This document shows positions 54,844-63,490 of a DNA stretch of 64,000 bases, in pieces. The translations under genes were made by a program, and so were the position numbers. Source of the stretch: Gammaproteobacteria bacterium (lineage in GTDB: Bacteria; Pseudomonadota; Gammaproteobacteria; Steroidobacterales; Woeseiaceae). Under the pieces are notes generated by a model. It was not told where the DNA came from and did no database searches. It worked only from the letters and a program-made list of their open reading frames with translations. Position 1 is the stretch's first letter; every line of letters begins with the position of its first letter. The stretch lies in the NCBI GenBank assembly GCA_024640305.1, contig JAHEFG010000043.1, forward strand, positions 124,001 through 188,000. The letters run 5' to 3'.

Positions 54844-56271
54844 ATGAATACCAAAACCACGTCGCTCGATAGTGGGTTGCGTCCAGACGACCCCCCGCAA
54901 CGTGATGCATGGTTCTCCAGGCACCAGGCGGCAGTAACAGCGCTGTTAGTCACGCTTACCTTATTGATAGCAGCCAGCTGGCTGGTATTTCCCTACTACA
55001 TAAAAGACCACGACCTGATTGCGAGCGTGGGTGGCAGCGTTAAGCAGGAAAAGCTGCGCAACGCAATTAGCATAGGCCAGTTCCTTAATCGGACAACGTT
55101 CGGCTCGGGGGAAGCGCAGGTCGACGTTCTTTACGCAACGCCGAAATATTTTGCTGTTACGGATCGTGCGCAGGCTGTCACACAGTTTCGGCCTGACCTT
55201 TACCTGGTGTTCCTGGTTACGGAAACCACACACATCGAAGACCTGCCCCGGCAGTTGCCGGATGCGGTGCTAAAAGTTGATGGTCGTGAGTATGCACCCT
55301 TCGATGTGGAAGGGCCGCTGGAGGTGTATCACCACAGGGTCGTTACGCTGCGTTTTCCGGCATATAGCGAAGACGGCACGCCAGTTCTGACCGACGATTC
55401 GACAGCTTTGGAGCTGCAGCTATTTAACACTTGGGATCCGGACAATTCCCCCAGGATTGTTAGCTGGGATCTGCCGCTCGCTTATCCGCCGGCCCTGGAA
55501 AACCCGAGTCCCTGGACTCCTGTCATGGTGCTGGGCTTGTCAGCGGGATTGTTGTCGTTCGTGCTAACACCGTGTCTGCTGCAGCTGCTCATTGTTTATG
55601 TGGTTACGCTCACCGGGTTTTCCGTTGACCAGTTGCGTAGTGGTACTGCGGCCGTTCCGGTCGATGTCAGACGCAAGCTACTATTGGTTGCCGTTTCATT
55701 TGTTGCAGGTCTGACCGCATTGTTCACTTTGACCGGCGCGGGCATCGGGTACGCTGGCAAGCAAATGCAAATGTTTTTTGCGGTCTGGAGTCCAACGCTC
55801 AGTGTTATATCCGGGATTATCGTGATCCTGATGGGCTTGTGGGTTGGTGTGCGTTCACGGGCGCCACTTGTTTGCCGTCTCGTCCCACAAAAAGTGCTGG
55901 ATGCTCAGTCCCAGGGCGTAGCCTCATACTTTGGGTCGGCGTTGATCGCAGTTGGTTTTTCGCTGGGTTGTATCACGTGCTTCGGCGGCGCGATTATAGC
56001 TACGCTGCTGATCTACGTGGGCTCCCTGGGTAGCGCACTGGTTGGCGCCACCGTCATGTTCGGTTTTTCGATGGGTGTTGTCATACCGTTTCTTTTGGCG
56101 GCATTCTTTCTGTCCCGTACCATGCCACTGCTGTCGAAGATTCATCTGTATGCGCCGACGATAGGGTTTGTCGGCATGCTGGTGATCGTTGCATTCGGAC
56201 TCGTGCTCGTCACCGATAATTTCCACGCCCTGAGCGACCTCATCTATCCCTGGTTGCAACTGGACGGCTAA
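54844..56271 (+). CDS. CcdA/DsbD-like membrane protein with an N-terminal periplasmic domain
   Basis: 475 aa. One anchor helix at 31-50, a cysteine-free periplasmic domain (51-225) and a CcdA/DsbD-type membrane domain of about six or more helices. FVLTPCLLQLLI (Cys244) and FSLGCITCFGGA (Cys376, Cys379) occupy places like the paired cysteines of CcdA. The family moves electrons from cytosolic thioredoxin to periplasmic thiols. It lacks the C-terminal thioredoxin domain of DsbD. The likely target is the CxxC of the neighbouring cytochrome/cupredoxin protein or the SCO protein downstream. The N-terminal domain resembles nothing I recognise. Confidence 0.72.
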   Translation: MNTKTTSLDSGLRPDDPPQRDAWFSRHQAAVTALLVTLTLLIAASWLVFPYYIKDHDLIASVGGSVKQEKLRNAISIGQFLNRTTFGSGEAQVDVLYATPKYFAVTDRAQAVTQFRPDLYLVFLVTETTHIEDLPRQLPDAVLKVDGREYAPFDVEGPLEVYHHRVVTLRFPAYSEDGTPVLTDDSTALELQLFNTWDPDNSPRIVSWDLPLAYPPALENPSPWTPVMVLGLSAGLLSFVLTPCLLQLLIVYVVTLTGFSVDQLRSGTAAVPVDVRRKLLLVAVSFVAGLTALFTLTGAGIGYAGKQMQMFFAVWSPTLSVISGIIVILMGLWVGVRSRAPLVCRLVPQKVLDAQSQGVASYFGSALIAVGFSLGCITCFGGAIIATLLIYVGSLGSALVGATVMFGFSMGVVIPFLLAAFFLSRTMPLLSKIHLYAPTIGFVGMLVIVAFGLVLVTDNFHALSDLIYPWLQLDG

Positions 56272-56281
56272 TGTCGAGCTT

Positions 56282-57397
56282 ATGAAAACGATCAGCATAT
56301 TGTCCACAGGCTTGTTGTTGAGTCTCCTGATTTCGTCAGCGGCGTTCGCACGCTTCGATGACGGGGCGCGTTATGCGTTTATCGCCAGCGCGAGCAACAA
56401 GTCGATAATCATCATCGATCTGCAGGAGAGGTCTCTGGTTCACACGATCGAACTCAAGCAGGTTCCGACGTCAGTAATGGTTTCGGCGCGGCTCAAGGCG
56501 CTGGTTATAGCGCATGCAGCAGACGATAGTCTGACCCTGGTTGACCTTAGCTCTGCAGATCTGACACAGATCGCCTACCCACTGGATTTAACGCCGTCGA
56601 CAATCGAAATGAGCCCTGTTGGGGAAACCGTCGCTGTCTTTGACAAGGACGCGGGGAAACTCGAGGTGCATGCATTTCGTCGCCGCTCAGTTCTGCTGGC
56701 TGTAGAAGACGTACAAACAGAATCAGGGTTCACCTTTAGCTCCGACGGCGCGATGATATTTTGGGTAGACGACGGCAATGGGACCTTTAACGCGGTCGAC
56801 CTCTGGTCGAAAAGGAAGAGCATTGCGCTGGCGCAGCCCTGGTCCGGTTTGTCGGCAATTTCGCGCAGCATCGACGGCAGAGTCGCCTTCATCAGTGAAG
56901 CATCAGCTGCCGTCGTGCATATGATTGACCTGTCGACGTTTGCGCCATTGCTCAAGGTGAACGTCGGCAAAAGTCCCGGTCGACCATGGGGCACCACCGA
57001 CGGACGTTACATGCTGGTTCCGAATAACGGGGACCGCACGCTGACGGCAATATCAACTGCGTCTGGGGCACCGGCATACACGGTTGCGACGGTCGATCAT
57101 CCTTTGTTTATTAATCCCGGCTGGCTGGATTCAACGGCGGCTGCGGTCGGTGAGTTCGGTGAAGTGGCGTTTATCGATATCGATAATGGGAGCGTGACAC
57201 ATCATTACGAACTCGAAGGCGCGGCGCTTGATGGCATTGTGACTTCGGATTCCCGCTTGTTGGCAATTCCGGTACCTGACAAGGGAACCGTGGAATTCTT
57301 CGATATGCGAAGTCGGGCCAGGCTGTCGTCGATTTCCGGTTTGCCGCCTGATATCGGGCCGCCAGTACTGGCGATCTCAAATAATCTTTGCCACTAA
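56282..57397 (+). CDS. Second periplasmic beta-propeller protein
   Basis: 371 aa, signal peptide ending AAFARFDD. Repeated YVTN-like blades occur: YAFIASASNKSIIIIDLQER, KALVIAHAADDSLTLVDLSS and YMLVPNNGDRTLTAISTASG. Unlike the first propeller, it is poor in histidine; it may be a structural or substrate-sensing partner. The gene starts 10 bp after the CcdA-like gene and its stop codon overlaps the SCO start by one base (TAATG), so it is coupled into the same operon. No function is recognised. Confidence 0.75.
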   Translation: MKTISILSTGLLLSLLISSAAFARFDDGARYAFIASASNKSIIIIDLQERSLVHTIELKQVPTSVMVSARLKALVIAHAADDSLTLVDLSSADLTQIAYPLDLTPSTIEMSPVGETVAVFDKDAGKLEVHAFRRRSVLLAVEDVQTESGFTFSSDGAMIFWVDDGNGTFNAVDLWSKRKSIALAQPWSGLSAISRSIDGRVAFISEASAAVVHMIDLSTFAPLLKVNVGKSPGRPWGTTDGRYMLVPNNGDRTLTAISTASGAPAYTVATVDHPLFINPGWLDSTAAAVGEFGEVAFIDIDNGSVTHHYELEGAALDGIVTSDSRLLAIPVPDKGTVEFFDMRSRARLSSISGLPPDIGPPVLAISNNLCH

Positions 57398-57981
57398 TGA
57401 AACGCAGAGGCAACAGTCTGTTCTTACGGGCAGGGCTCGTGCATGCTCAATTCGTCCTGTGCGCGCTTCTTCTGTGTTCGCCGGGTCGCGCCGAGGACAT
57501 CGTTGACGGTACGTTTGAGCTTACAGATCACGAGGGTCAACCAACCAACGAGCGCAGTTTCGACGGCAAGCTGCGACTGGTATTTTTCGGTTATACGAGT
57601 TGCCCCGATGTCTGTCCGACAACGCTGTACGAGGTCGCCCGCATGATGCGGCAGCTCGGTGACGAGGCTCGCCATGTGCAGCCAATATTCATCAGCGTGG
57701 ATCCCGTAACAGATACGCCTGCAAGACTCGCGAACTACGTTGCAGCGTTTCACCCCGCAATGGTCGGGCTAACCGGAAGCAAGCAACAACTGGACGCAGC
57801 TGCCGCGTCATTCAACGTCACCTACGGGGTCGAGCCGGCGAGTGGCGACAATTCAGTCCCGGGTACCGTGTTTCACAGCTCGTATCTGTTCCTGATGGAT
57901 CGGCAGGGGGCTTTCCTCGACGTTTTCGGTTATGGCGCAAAAGCCGAGGAAATTGCAGCCAGGTTGCGCGAGCATTTTTGA
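57397..57981 (+). CDS. SCO1/SenC-family copper chaperone or thiol-disulfide protein
   Basis: 194 aa, coupled by TAATG to the propeller gene. The thioredoxin fold carries FFGYTSCPDVCP, with Cys69 and Cys73, and His160 in the GTVFHSSYLF loop; these three are the copper ligands of SCO proteins. The N-terminal hydrophobic stretch AGLVHAQFVLCALLLC anchors or exports it. SCO proteins insert copper into CuA sites of oxidases or, as with PrrC/SenC, manage thiols. Its presence argues that the cluster includes a copper protein, presumably the first propeller or the cupredoxin-like domain. Confidence 0.88.
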   Translation: MKRRGNSLFLRAGLVHAQFVLCALLLCSPGRAEDIVDGTFELTDHEGQPTNERSFDGKLRLVFFGYTSCPDVCPTTLYEVARMMRQLGDEARHVQPIFISVDPVTDTPARLANYVAAFHPAMVGLTGSKQQLDAAAASFNVTYGVEPASGDNSVPGTVFHSSYLFLMDRQGAFLDVFGYGAKAEEIAARLREHF

Positions 57982-58011
57982 CGGTCGCTTGCCCGAATAG
58001 TGCCAGCTTGC

Positions 58012-58260
58012 CTAATGTCGATGGGGCCTGCCTGTTGCGCAGCCACACGCGGTGGCCGCAGGGCTTTTCTTATCGACTACCGTACTGCGCCTGAGCACTC
58101 CCAGCTTGAGACCACTGCCGCCGGTGATGATCATGCGGACGGGTTCGCCCGTGGCGGGGTCTTCGGTCAGGGGTGACTCACTCATGCTTTGAAATACTTC
58201 GAAGCGTCGCGGTTTGTCGCCCTGTTTGCTGGGGATAGTTTCGTAGGTGTAGGTCGGCAT
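58012..58260 (-). CDS. FmdB-family protein lacking its zinc-ribbon cysteines
   Basis: 82 aa. The backbone MPTYTYETIPS..FEVFQSMSESPLTEDP..RMIITGGSG follows FmdB proteins, whose standard form is MPTYEYxCxxCG..FEVFQSMSDPPLTxCPxCGG. All four zinc-ligand cysteines are replaced here (YETIP, TEDPATG). The tail has CGCATGRPHRH, which could still bind metal by a different site. Members are annotated as regulatory but rarely studied. The gene converges on the SCO gene. The cysteine-less form probably folds without zinc. Confidence 0.72.
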   Translation of the reverse strand: MPTYTYETIPSKQGDKPRRFEVFQSMSESPLTEDPATGEPVRMIITGGSGLKLGVLRRSTVVDKKSPAATACGCATGRPHRH

Positions 58261-58454
58261 TGTTCAATCTCTGTGTTGCTCCGCCTATCGCTGTTTGGCA
58301 CGGCCGGCGAGGCGGGTTTGATTATGTCTGAAATATAGACTACCATTTTATGCACACGTTTGCAGAAGATTAGCCAGGTCCTTCTGCCAGGCACGCAGGC
58401 TCACCCCCGGGAGTGCCCGCAAACCCAATGATCAAGCCAATTAACAGGTGAAAC
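58261..58454. other. Divergent gap before the catabolic operon
   Basis: 194 bp between the FmdB-like gene and the M24-like gene, transcribed apart. No palindrome or small gene was recognised. The purine run ACAGGTGAAAC before the ATG at 58455 is a weak ribosome binding site. Confidence 0.35.
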
Positions 58455-59759
58455 ATGTCAAAAATTGAGTCTACGGAACCTGTTGTCATCCGCCCGGAAG
58501 ACATCCAGACAAACTGGAACTGGGATCGGCCAATCGCAGCCCCCGGTCGGACAGACGTCGACTTCGAGGAGCGCGTTGATTTTCGGCGCTTGCACAAGTA
58601 TCGAATTGCGCGCGCCGAGCAGGCGCTAAAGAACTCGGACCTTGGGGCACTGTTGTGTTTCGATAACAACAACATTCGTTACCTGACGAGCAGCGTGATC
58701 GGCGAGTGGAGCCGGGACAAGATATGTCGCTACGCGCTCTTCACAGGCAACTCGAACCCATATCTCTGGGATTTTGGTTCGGCTGCATCGCATCATCGCC
58801 TGTATGCGCCATGGTTGAAAAAGGATCACTGTAAGGCCGGCATGCTCGGCTTGCGCGGCTCCGTTCCGGTTGAGGCGGACCTCTTCAAGAATGCGGCAAA
58901 GGAAATTCATGACCTGCTGAAGGTCGAAGGCGTTGCCGACATGCCGATCGGTGTCGATATCGTTGAACCGCCCATGCTGTTTGCACTACAGCAAGAAGGT
59001 CTGGATATTCGCGATGGACAGCAAGTGTTTCTCGATGCGCGACAAATCAAAAGCATGGATGAAATTATTCTGCTAAATATGTCGGCAGCGCTTGTTGACG
59101 GCGCCTACCAGGAGATTGCTGAGAACCTGAAACCCGGCATGCGTGAAAATGAAATGGTTGCCCTGGCAAACAAGTTTCTTTACGACAATGGATCGGATGA
59201 TGTCGAGGCGATTAATGCGGTATCCGGTGAGCGTTGTTCGCCGCATCCGCATAACTTCACAGATCGCATGTATCGACCGGGCGACCAGGCGTTTTTTGAC
59301 ATCATCCAGTCGTACATGGGTTATCGCACTTGCTACTACCGAACCCTGAACGTCGGTCTCTCGACGCCGGCGCAGGTAGATGCGTACAAGACGGCGCGCG
59401 AGTGGATCGACTCTGCAATTAACCTGGTTCGACCGGGCCTGACGACAGACCGAATCGCCGCTTTGTGGCCGAAGGCGGAAGAGTTTGGTTTTGCCAATGA
59501 AATGGAGGCGTTTGGCCTGCAGTTCGGGCACGGTCTCGGTCTTGCGTTACACGAAAGGCCGATCATCAGCCGTCTGGTCTCTTTCGAAAATCCATTTGAG
59601 TTGCAGGAAGGCATGGTATTCGCGCTCGAAACCTATTGCCCCGCGGCCGATGGTAACGGCGCTGCCAGGATTGAAGAAGAGGTGGTCGTCACCAATGACG
59701 GCTGCAAGGTCATTACCTTGTTCCCGGCCCAGGAATTATTTGTAGCTAACCAGTACTAA
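58455..59759 (+). CDS. M24 (creatinase/aminopeptidase P-like) family protein with an altered metal site
   Basis: 434 aa. The creatinase N-domain spans ~40-190 and the pita-bread domain ~195-430. Metal-ligand positions align as Asp282 (FFDIIQ), His359 (FGHGLGLALHERP), Glu392 (ALETYC) and Glu407 (ARIEEEV). The second aspartate of the usual pattern GYxSDxTRT is Cys293 (GYRTCYYRT). Relatives include aminopeptidase P, creatinase and the DMSP lyase DddP, which shares the fold but has its own Asp set. The altered ligand suggests an unusual metal or a non-peptidase reaction. The next genes encode an aldehyde dehydrogenase, an alpha-keto acid E1 and a VOC protein, suggesting a catabolic route. Confidence 0.78.
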   Translation: MSKIESTEPVVIRPEDIQTNWNWDRPIAAPGRTDVDFEERVDFRRLHKYRIARAEQALKNSDLGALLCFDNNNIRYLTSSVIGEWSRDKICRYALFTGNSNPYLWDFGSAASHHRLYAPWLKKDHCKAGMLGLRGSVPVEADLFKNAAKEIHDLLKVEGVADMPIGVDIVEPPMLFALQQEGLDIRDGQQVFLDARQIKSMDEIILLNMSAALVDGAYQEIAENLKPGMRENEMVALANKFLYDNGSDDVEAINAVSGERCSPHPHNFTDRMYRPGDQAFFDIIQSYMGYRTCYYRTLNVGLSTPAQVDAYKTAREWIDSAINLVRPGLTTDRIAALWPKAEEFGFANEMEAFGLQFGHGLGLALHERPIISRLVSFENPFELQEGMVFALETYCPAADGNGAARIEEEVVVTNDGCKVITLFPAQELFVANQY

Positions 59760-59763
59760 GACT

Positions 59764-61215
59764 ATGTCCGACAAACTAATAAGCAGCATTCCCACAAACC
59801 TCTATATCGGCGGGCAGTGGCTTCCATCGTCCGATGGCAACAGTATCTCTGTTGTCGATCCGGCCACCGAGCGGGTCATCGCAGAAGTTGCTAGTGGTTC
59901 TGCCGATGACGCAACGAGTGCCGTGGATGCGGCGTCTGCAGCCGCGGCTGAATGGGCGGCAACGCCACCGCGAGTTCGCTCCGAGGTATTGCGCAAGGCA
60001 TTCGAGCTAATGACTTCGCGAAGAGAGGAGTTCGCCACAATCATATCCAGGGAAGAGGGCAAGACCCTGGCGGAAGGGTTGGGTGAAGTGGCTTACGCTG
60101 CGGAATTCTTTCGCTGGTATGCAGAAGAGGCACCGCGGACGATGGGGCACTTCGGTCGTTCGCCGGCTGGTGCCAATAACATTCTGGTTGACTACAGCCC
60201 TGTTGGTGTATCACTTCTGATTACGCCCTGGAATTTTCCCGCGGCAATGGGAACGAGAAAAATTGCTCCTGCACTAGCCGCAGGTTGCACCGTCATCTTG
60301 AAGCCCGCTTCAGAAACTCCATTGACTGCTCTGGCACTCGCCGGGTTGCTCGAAGACGCGGGCGTGCCTGCCGGTGTGGTCAACGTATTCCCCTCCAGTC
60401 GCTCCGGTGAAATATCGAACCGCATCCTGAGCGATAGCCGCGTAAGCAAAGTGTCATTTACAGGCTCGACTGAAGTCGGTCGTATTCTGCTTGCGAAGGC
60501 GAGCGAGCGTATTGTCAATTGTTCGATGGAACTCGGCGGCAACGCACCATTCATCGTGCTCGACGACGCGGATATCGACGAAGCTGTCGCTGGTGCAATG
60601 ATCGCTAAAATGCGTAACGCCGGTGAGTCGTGCATTGGCGCGAACCGCTTCTATGTGCACAGCGCTGTCGCCGCTGAGTTCGCAGACAAATTTGCTGCAG
60701 CTATGGCAGAACTAAAGGTAGGGCCCGGCCTGGATGAGGGTGTTGACGTTGGGCCGCTCGTCAATGCAAGTACAAGAGACAAGGTTGAGCACCTCGTCAA
60801 CGATGCCGTCGCAAGTGGTGCACGCGTCCTCACTGGCGGAAAACGCCCTGCTGGCCAAGGATTCTTCTACGAGCCAACGGTCGTAACAAACATTGATCCG
60901 CAGGCAGAGATCCTCAACACAGAGATTTTTGGGCCCGTCGCACCGATCGTCGAATTTGACGAACTGAGTGACGTAATCACTCGTGCGAATGAAACGATCT
61001 TTGGATTGGCGGCATATGTTTTCAGCGGCAACGTTGGTCGTGCACTGTCGGTCGCACAGCAGATAGACGCCGGAATCATCGGTGTAAATCGTGGCTTCGT
61101 ATCAGATCCTGCAGCACCGTTCGGCGGCATGAAGCAAAGTGGCCTGGGGCGCGAAGGGTCGCAGGATGGAATGCACGAGTTCCTCGAAAAGAAATACATA
61201 GCCGTAGATTGGTGA
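59764..61215 (+). CDS. NAD(P)-dependent succinate-semialdehyde-type aldehyde dehydrogenase
   Basis: 483 aa, starting 4 bp after the M24 gene. VSLLITPWNFPAAMGTRKIA is the coenzyme entry motif, FTGSTEVGRIL the NAD-binding loop, MELGGNAPFIV holds the general base Glu256, and NAGESCIGANRF the catalytic Cys290. The pattern ESCIGANRF and closing GMKQSGLGREGS are typical of GabD/SSADH. It oxidises a semialdehyde to the acid; substrate in this operon is unknown and may be a product of the M24-like protein. Length matches the family. Confidence 0.9.
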   Translation: MSDKLISSIPTNLYIGGQWLPSSDGNSISVVDPATERVIAEVASGSADDATSAVDAASAAAAEWAATPPRVRSEVLRKAFELMTSRREEFATIISREEGKTLAEGLGEVAYAAEFFRWYAEEAPRTMGHFGRSPAGANNILVDYSPVGVSLLITPWNFPAAMGTRKIAPALAAGCTVILKPASETPLTALALAGLLEDAGVPAGVVNVFPSSRSGEISNRILSDSRVSKVSFTGSTEVGRILLAKASERIVNCSMELGGNAPFIVLDDADIDEAVAGAMIAKMRNAGESCIGANRFYVHSAVAAEFADKFAAAMAELKVGPGLDEGVDVGPLVNASTRDKVEHLVNDAVASGARVLTGGKRPAGQGFFYEPTVVTNIDPQAEILNTEIFGPVAPIVEFDELSDVITRANETIFGLAAYVFSGNVGRALSVAQQIDAGIIGVNRGFVSDPAAPFGGMKQSGLGREGSQDGMHEFLEKKYIAVDW

Positions 61216-61263
61216 CGCCGATTGCGAGCACCATGACGGCGAGAAAATAACAGGATACTAACG

Positions 61264-63459
61264 ATGTCTGAAACGAAGACCCTGCAGCTTGATGCGCCGT
61301 GGGTGGAAATTACTGCGACACCATCCGATTGGGATGATGCCGGATCGCAGACATTGCTGAAGATGCTAAATCATATGCATCTGATCAGGGCATTCGAAGA
61401 AGAGATTCTGAATCTCGACAGAGAAGGCCTGGCGCATGGTCCCATGCATGTCAGCGTAGGCCAGGAAGGCGCAGTGGTCGCGGCGATGTCTCTGCTCAAT
61501 ACCGGGGACGGTATTAACGGGCCGCACCGCGGTCACCATTTGTTTCTTTCGAAAGCCTTGAACTACGTGGACGCAGAGGGCTATGACCCGCGGAGCGAAG
61601 CTACACCTGCGGTCATCGATGACCTGATGTATCGGACAATGGCCGAAATATTGGGCCTGACGCCGGGCTTCTGCAAAGGCCGCGGCGGTTCTATGCATTT
61701 GCGATGGGAAGACGCCGGTGTCTTCGGCACGAACGCAATTGTCGGCGGCGGCGTGCCGCTGGCCAACGGTGCGGCCTGGTCGAAACGGCGACAAGACAAA
61801 GGCGAGGTTGTCTTCACGTTTTTTGGCGACGGCGCTTGTCACATTGGCAACGTCCTCGAGTCGATGAACCTGGCTGCCCTGTATAACCTGCCGATTTGTT
61901 TTTTCATTGAGAACAACCAGTATGCTGTATCCACGACGCTGGCCGAAGAGGCTCGCGAGACACGAATGTCTTCGCGCGGGCTCGGTTTTGGAATCCCGTC
62001 GTTCCGCGTAGATGGCATGAACCCGATGTCGGTGCGCGTAGCGACAAACGCCGTATTGCAGCTACTTCGCGAGGGCAAAGGGCCCGCCGTTCTGGAAGCC
62101 AATTCATACCGTTATTACCACCATGGTGGTGGCCTTCCGGGCAGCGCATTTGGTTATCGGAGCAAAGAAGAGGAAGCCGCTGCCATGGAACGTGATCCAC
62201 TGGCGCAGATGGAAAGGGAAATGTTGTCTCGCGGCTGGCTGGATGAGGATGGGCTCAACACGATTCAGCAAGCGGCCAAGGTCGCTGCTGAGACTGCCTC
62301 TGCGAAGTTGACCGAACCAGCGGGAAGCAAGCGTGCAATAGTGAGTTCATTGTGGCCCGACGTCAGTTTCCGGGACCAGGGATTGCGGGGCGACCTGTCG
62401 GAATTTGACGGCATAGATTTCGTCGAGCAGGAGTCTTACCAGGGTGAGCTCCAGGAAGTTAAGTTGATAGAGTCGATAGCCTCCGTCATGGTGCGCCGCA
62501 TGGAAACAGACGAGCGCTACTTTGTGATGGGTGAAGATATTCACAAGCTGCGCGGCGGTACCAATGGAGCTACCAAAGGTATTCCGGAGCGTTGGCCCGA
62601 TCGCTGTATTCCTACGCCTATTGCGGAGCACGGTTTTGTTGGGCTATGCGGTGGCGTTGCTATGGACGGCCACTACCGGCCGGTCGTCGAGTTGATGTAT
62701 CCCGATTTTTCACTGGTCGCTGCAGACCAGTTGTTCAACCAGATTGCCAAGGCACGCCATATGTTTGGTGGCGATATAAACGTGCCGTTAGTGTTGCGGA
62801 CGAAGGTCGCTCTTGGCTCCGGTTATGGCTCGCAGCATTCGATGGATCCTGCCGGTATGTTTGCGATGTGGCCCGGCTGGCGAATTGTTGCCGCATCAAC
62901 GCCGTTCGACTATGTCGGCTTGATGAACAGCGCACTACTTTGCGAGGATCCGGTAATGATGCTTGAGCATGTAGACCTGTATCAAAGCAAAGGTCTCGGA
63001 GCTACTGAAGACTTCGACTATTACATTCCGCTTGGCAAGGCCAGGGTTGCTCGCAGAGGCGGCGCATTTACCGTCCTGACCTACCTCACGATGGTGTCCA
63101 AGGCCATCGAGGTTGCTGATGAAATGGGCATCGACGCGGAAGTTATTGACCTGCGTTCGCTGGATCGTGGCGGCCTTGACTGGGAGACGATCGGTAACAG
63201 CGTTCGCAAGACGCACAACGTCGTAGTGCTCGAGCAGGGTCCTTTGACAACCTCCTATGGGGCGATGGTTACTGATGAGTTGCAGCGGCGGTTCTTCGAT
63301 TACCTGGATCAACCAGTTAAACGCATCCACGGCGGAGAAGCGTCGCCAAGCGTATCCAGGGTTCTGGAACGCTCCGCGTTTGTCGGTGAAGAAGAAATAC
63401 GCAGCGGGTTCGCCAACATGATCGCGGATATGGGCCGGTCATTCGCGGCGGTCAGCTAA
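61264..63459 (+). CDS. Alpha-keto acid dehydrogenase E1, fused alpha and beta subunits
   Basis: 731 aa. Residues 1-360 are E1-alpha: GPMHVSVGQEGAVVAAMSLL, then GDGACHIGN (188-196) through IENNQ (about residue 217) as the thiamine pyrophosphate motif. Residues ~395-731 are E1-beta: VMGEDIHKLRGGTNGATKGI, HGFVGLCGGVAMDGHYRPVV and VIDLRSLDRGGLDWETI. It decarboxylates a 2-oxo acid and would pass the acyl group to a lipoyl E2, which is not in the window and may be supplied elsewhere. The fusion replaces two usual genes. The gene is 48 bp after the aldehyde dehydrogenase in the same operon. Confidence 0.9.
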   Translation: MSETKTLQLDAPWVEITATPSDWDDAGSQTLLKMLNHMHLIRAFEEEILNLDREGLAHGPMHVSVGQEGAVVAAMSLLNTGDGINGPHRGHHLFLSKALNYVDAEGYDPRSEATPAVIDDLMYRTMAEILGLTPGFCKGRGGSMHLRWEDAGVFGTNAIVGGGVPLANGAAWSKRRQDKGEVVFTFFGDGACHIGNVLESMNLAALYNLPICFFIENNQYAVSTTLAEEARETRMSSRGLGFGIPSFRVDGMNPMSVRVATNAVLQLLREGKGPAVLEANSYRYYHHGGGLPGSAFGYRSKEEEAAAMERDPLAQMEREMLSRGWLDEDGLNTIQQAAKVAAETASAKLTEPAGSKRAIVSSLWPDVSFRDQGLRGDLSEFDGIDFVEQESYQGELQEVKLIESIASVMVRRMETDERYFVMGEDIHKLRGGTNGATKGIPERWPDRCIPTPIAEHGFVGLCGGVAMDGHYRPVVELMYPDFSLVAADQLFNQIAKARHMFGGDINVPLVLRTKVALGSGYGSQHSMDPAGMFAMWPGWRIVAASTPFDYVGLMNSALLCEDPVMMLEHVDLYQSKGLGATEDFDYYIPLGKARVARRGGAFTVLTYLTMVSKAIEVADEMGIDAEVIDLRSLDRGGLDWETIGNSVRKTHNVVVLEQGPLTTSYGAMVTDELQRRFFDYLDQPVKRIHGGEASPSVSRVLERSAFVGEEEIRSGFANMIADMGRSFAAVS

Positions 63460-63490
63460 TGACCCATTCAGTCGATTGCGAGTATATGAC

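Noticed and set aside
58455-59759. Calling the M24 protein DMSP lyase DddP
   Set aside because: DddP has an Asp-x-Asp set and a different spacing to the conserved Arg; here the residues differ, so only the fold is shared.
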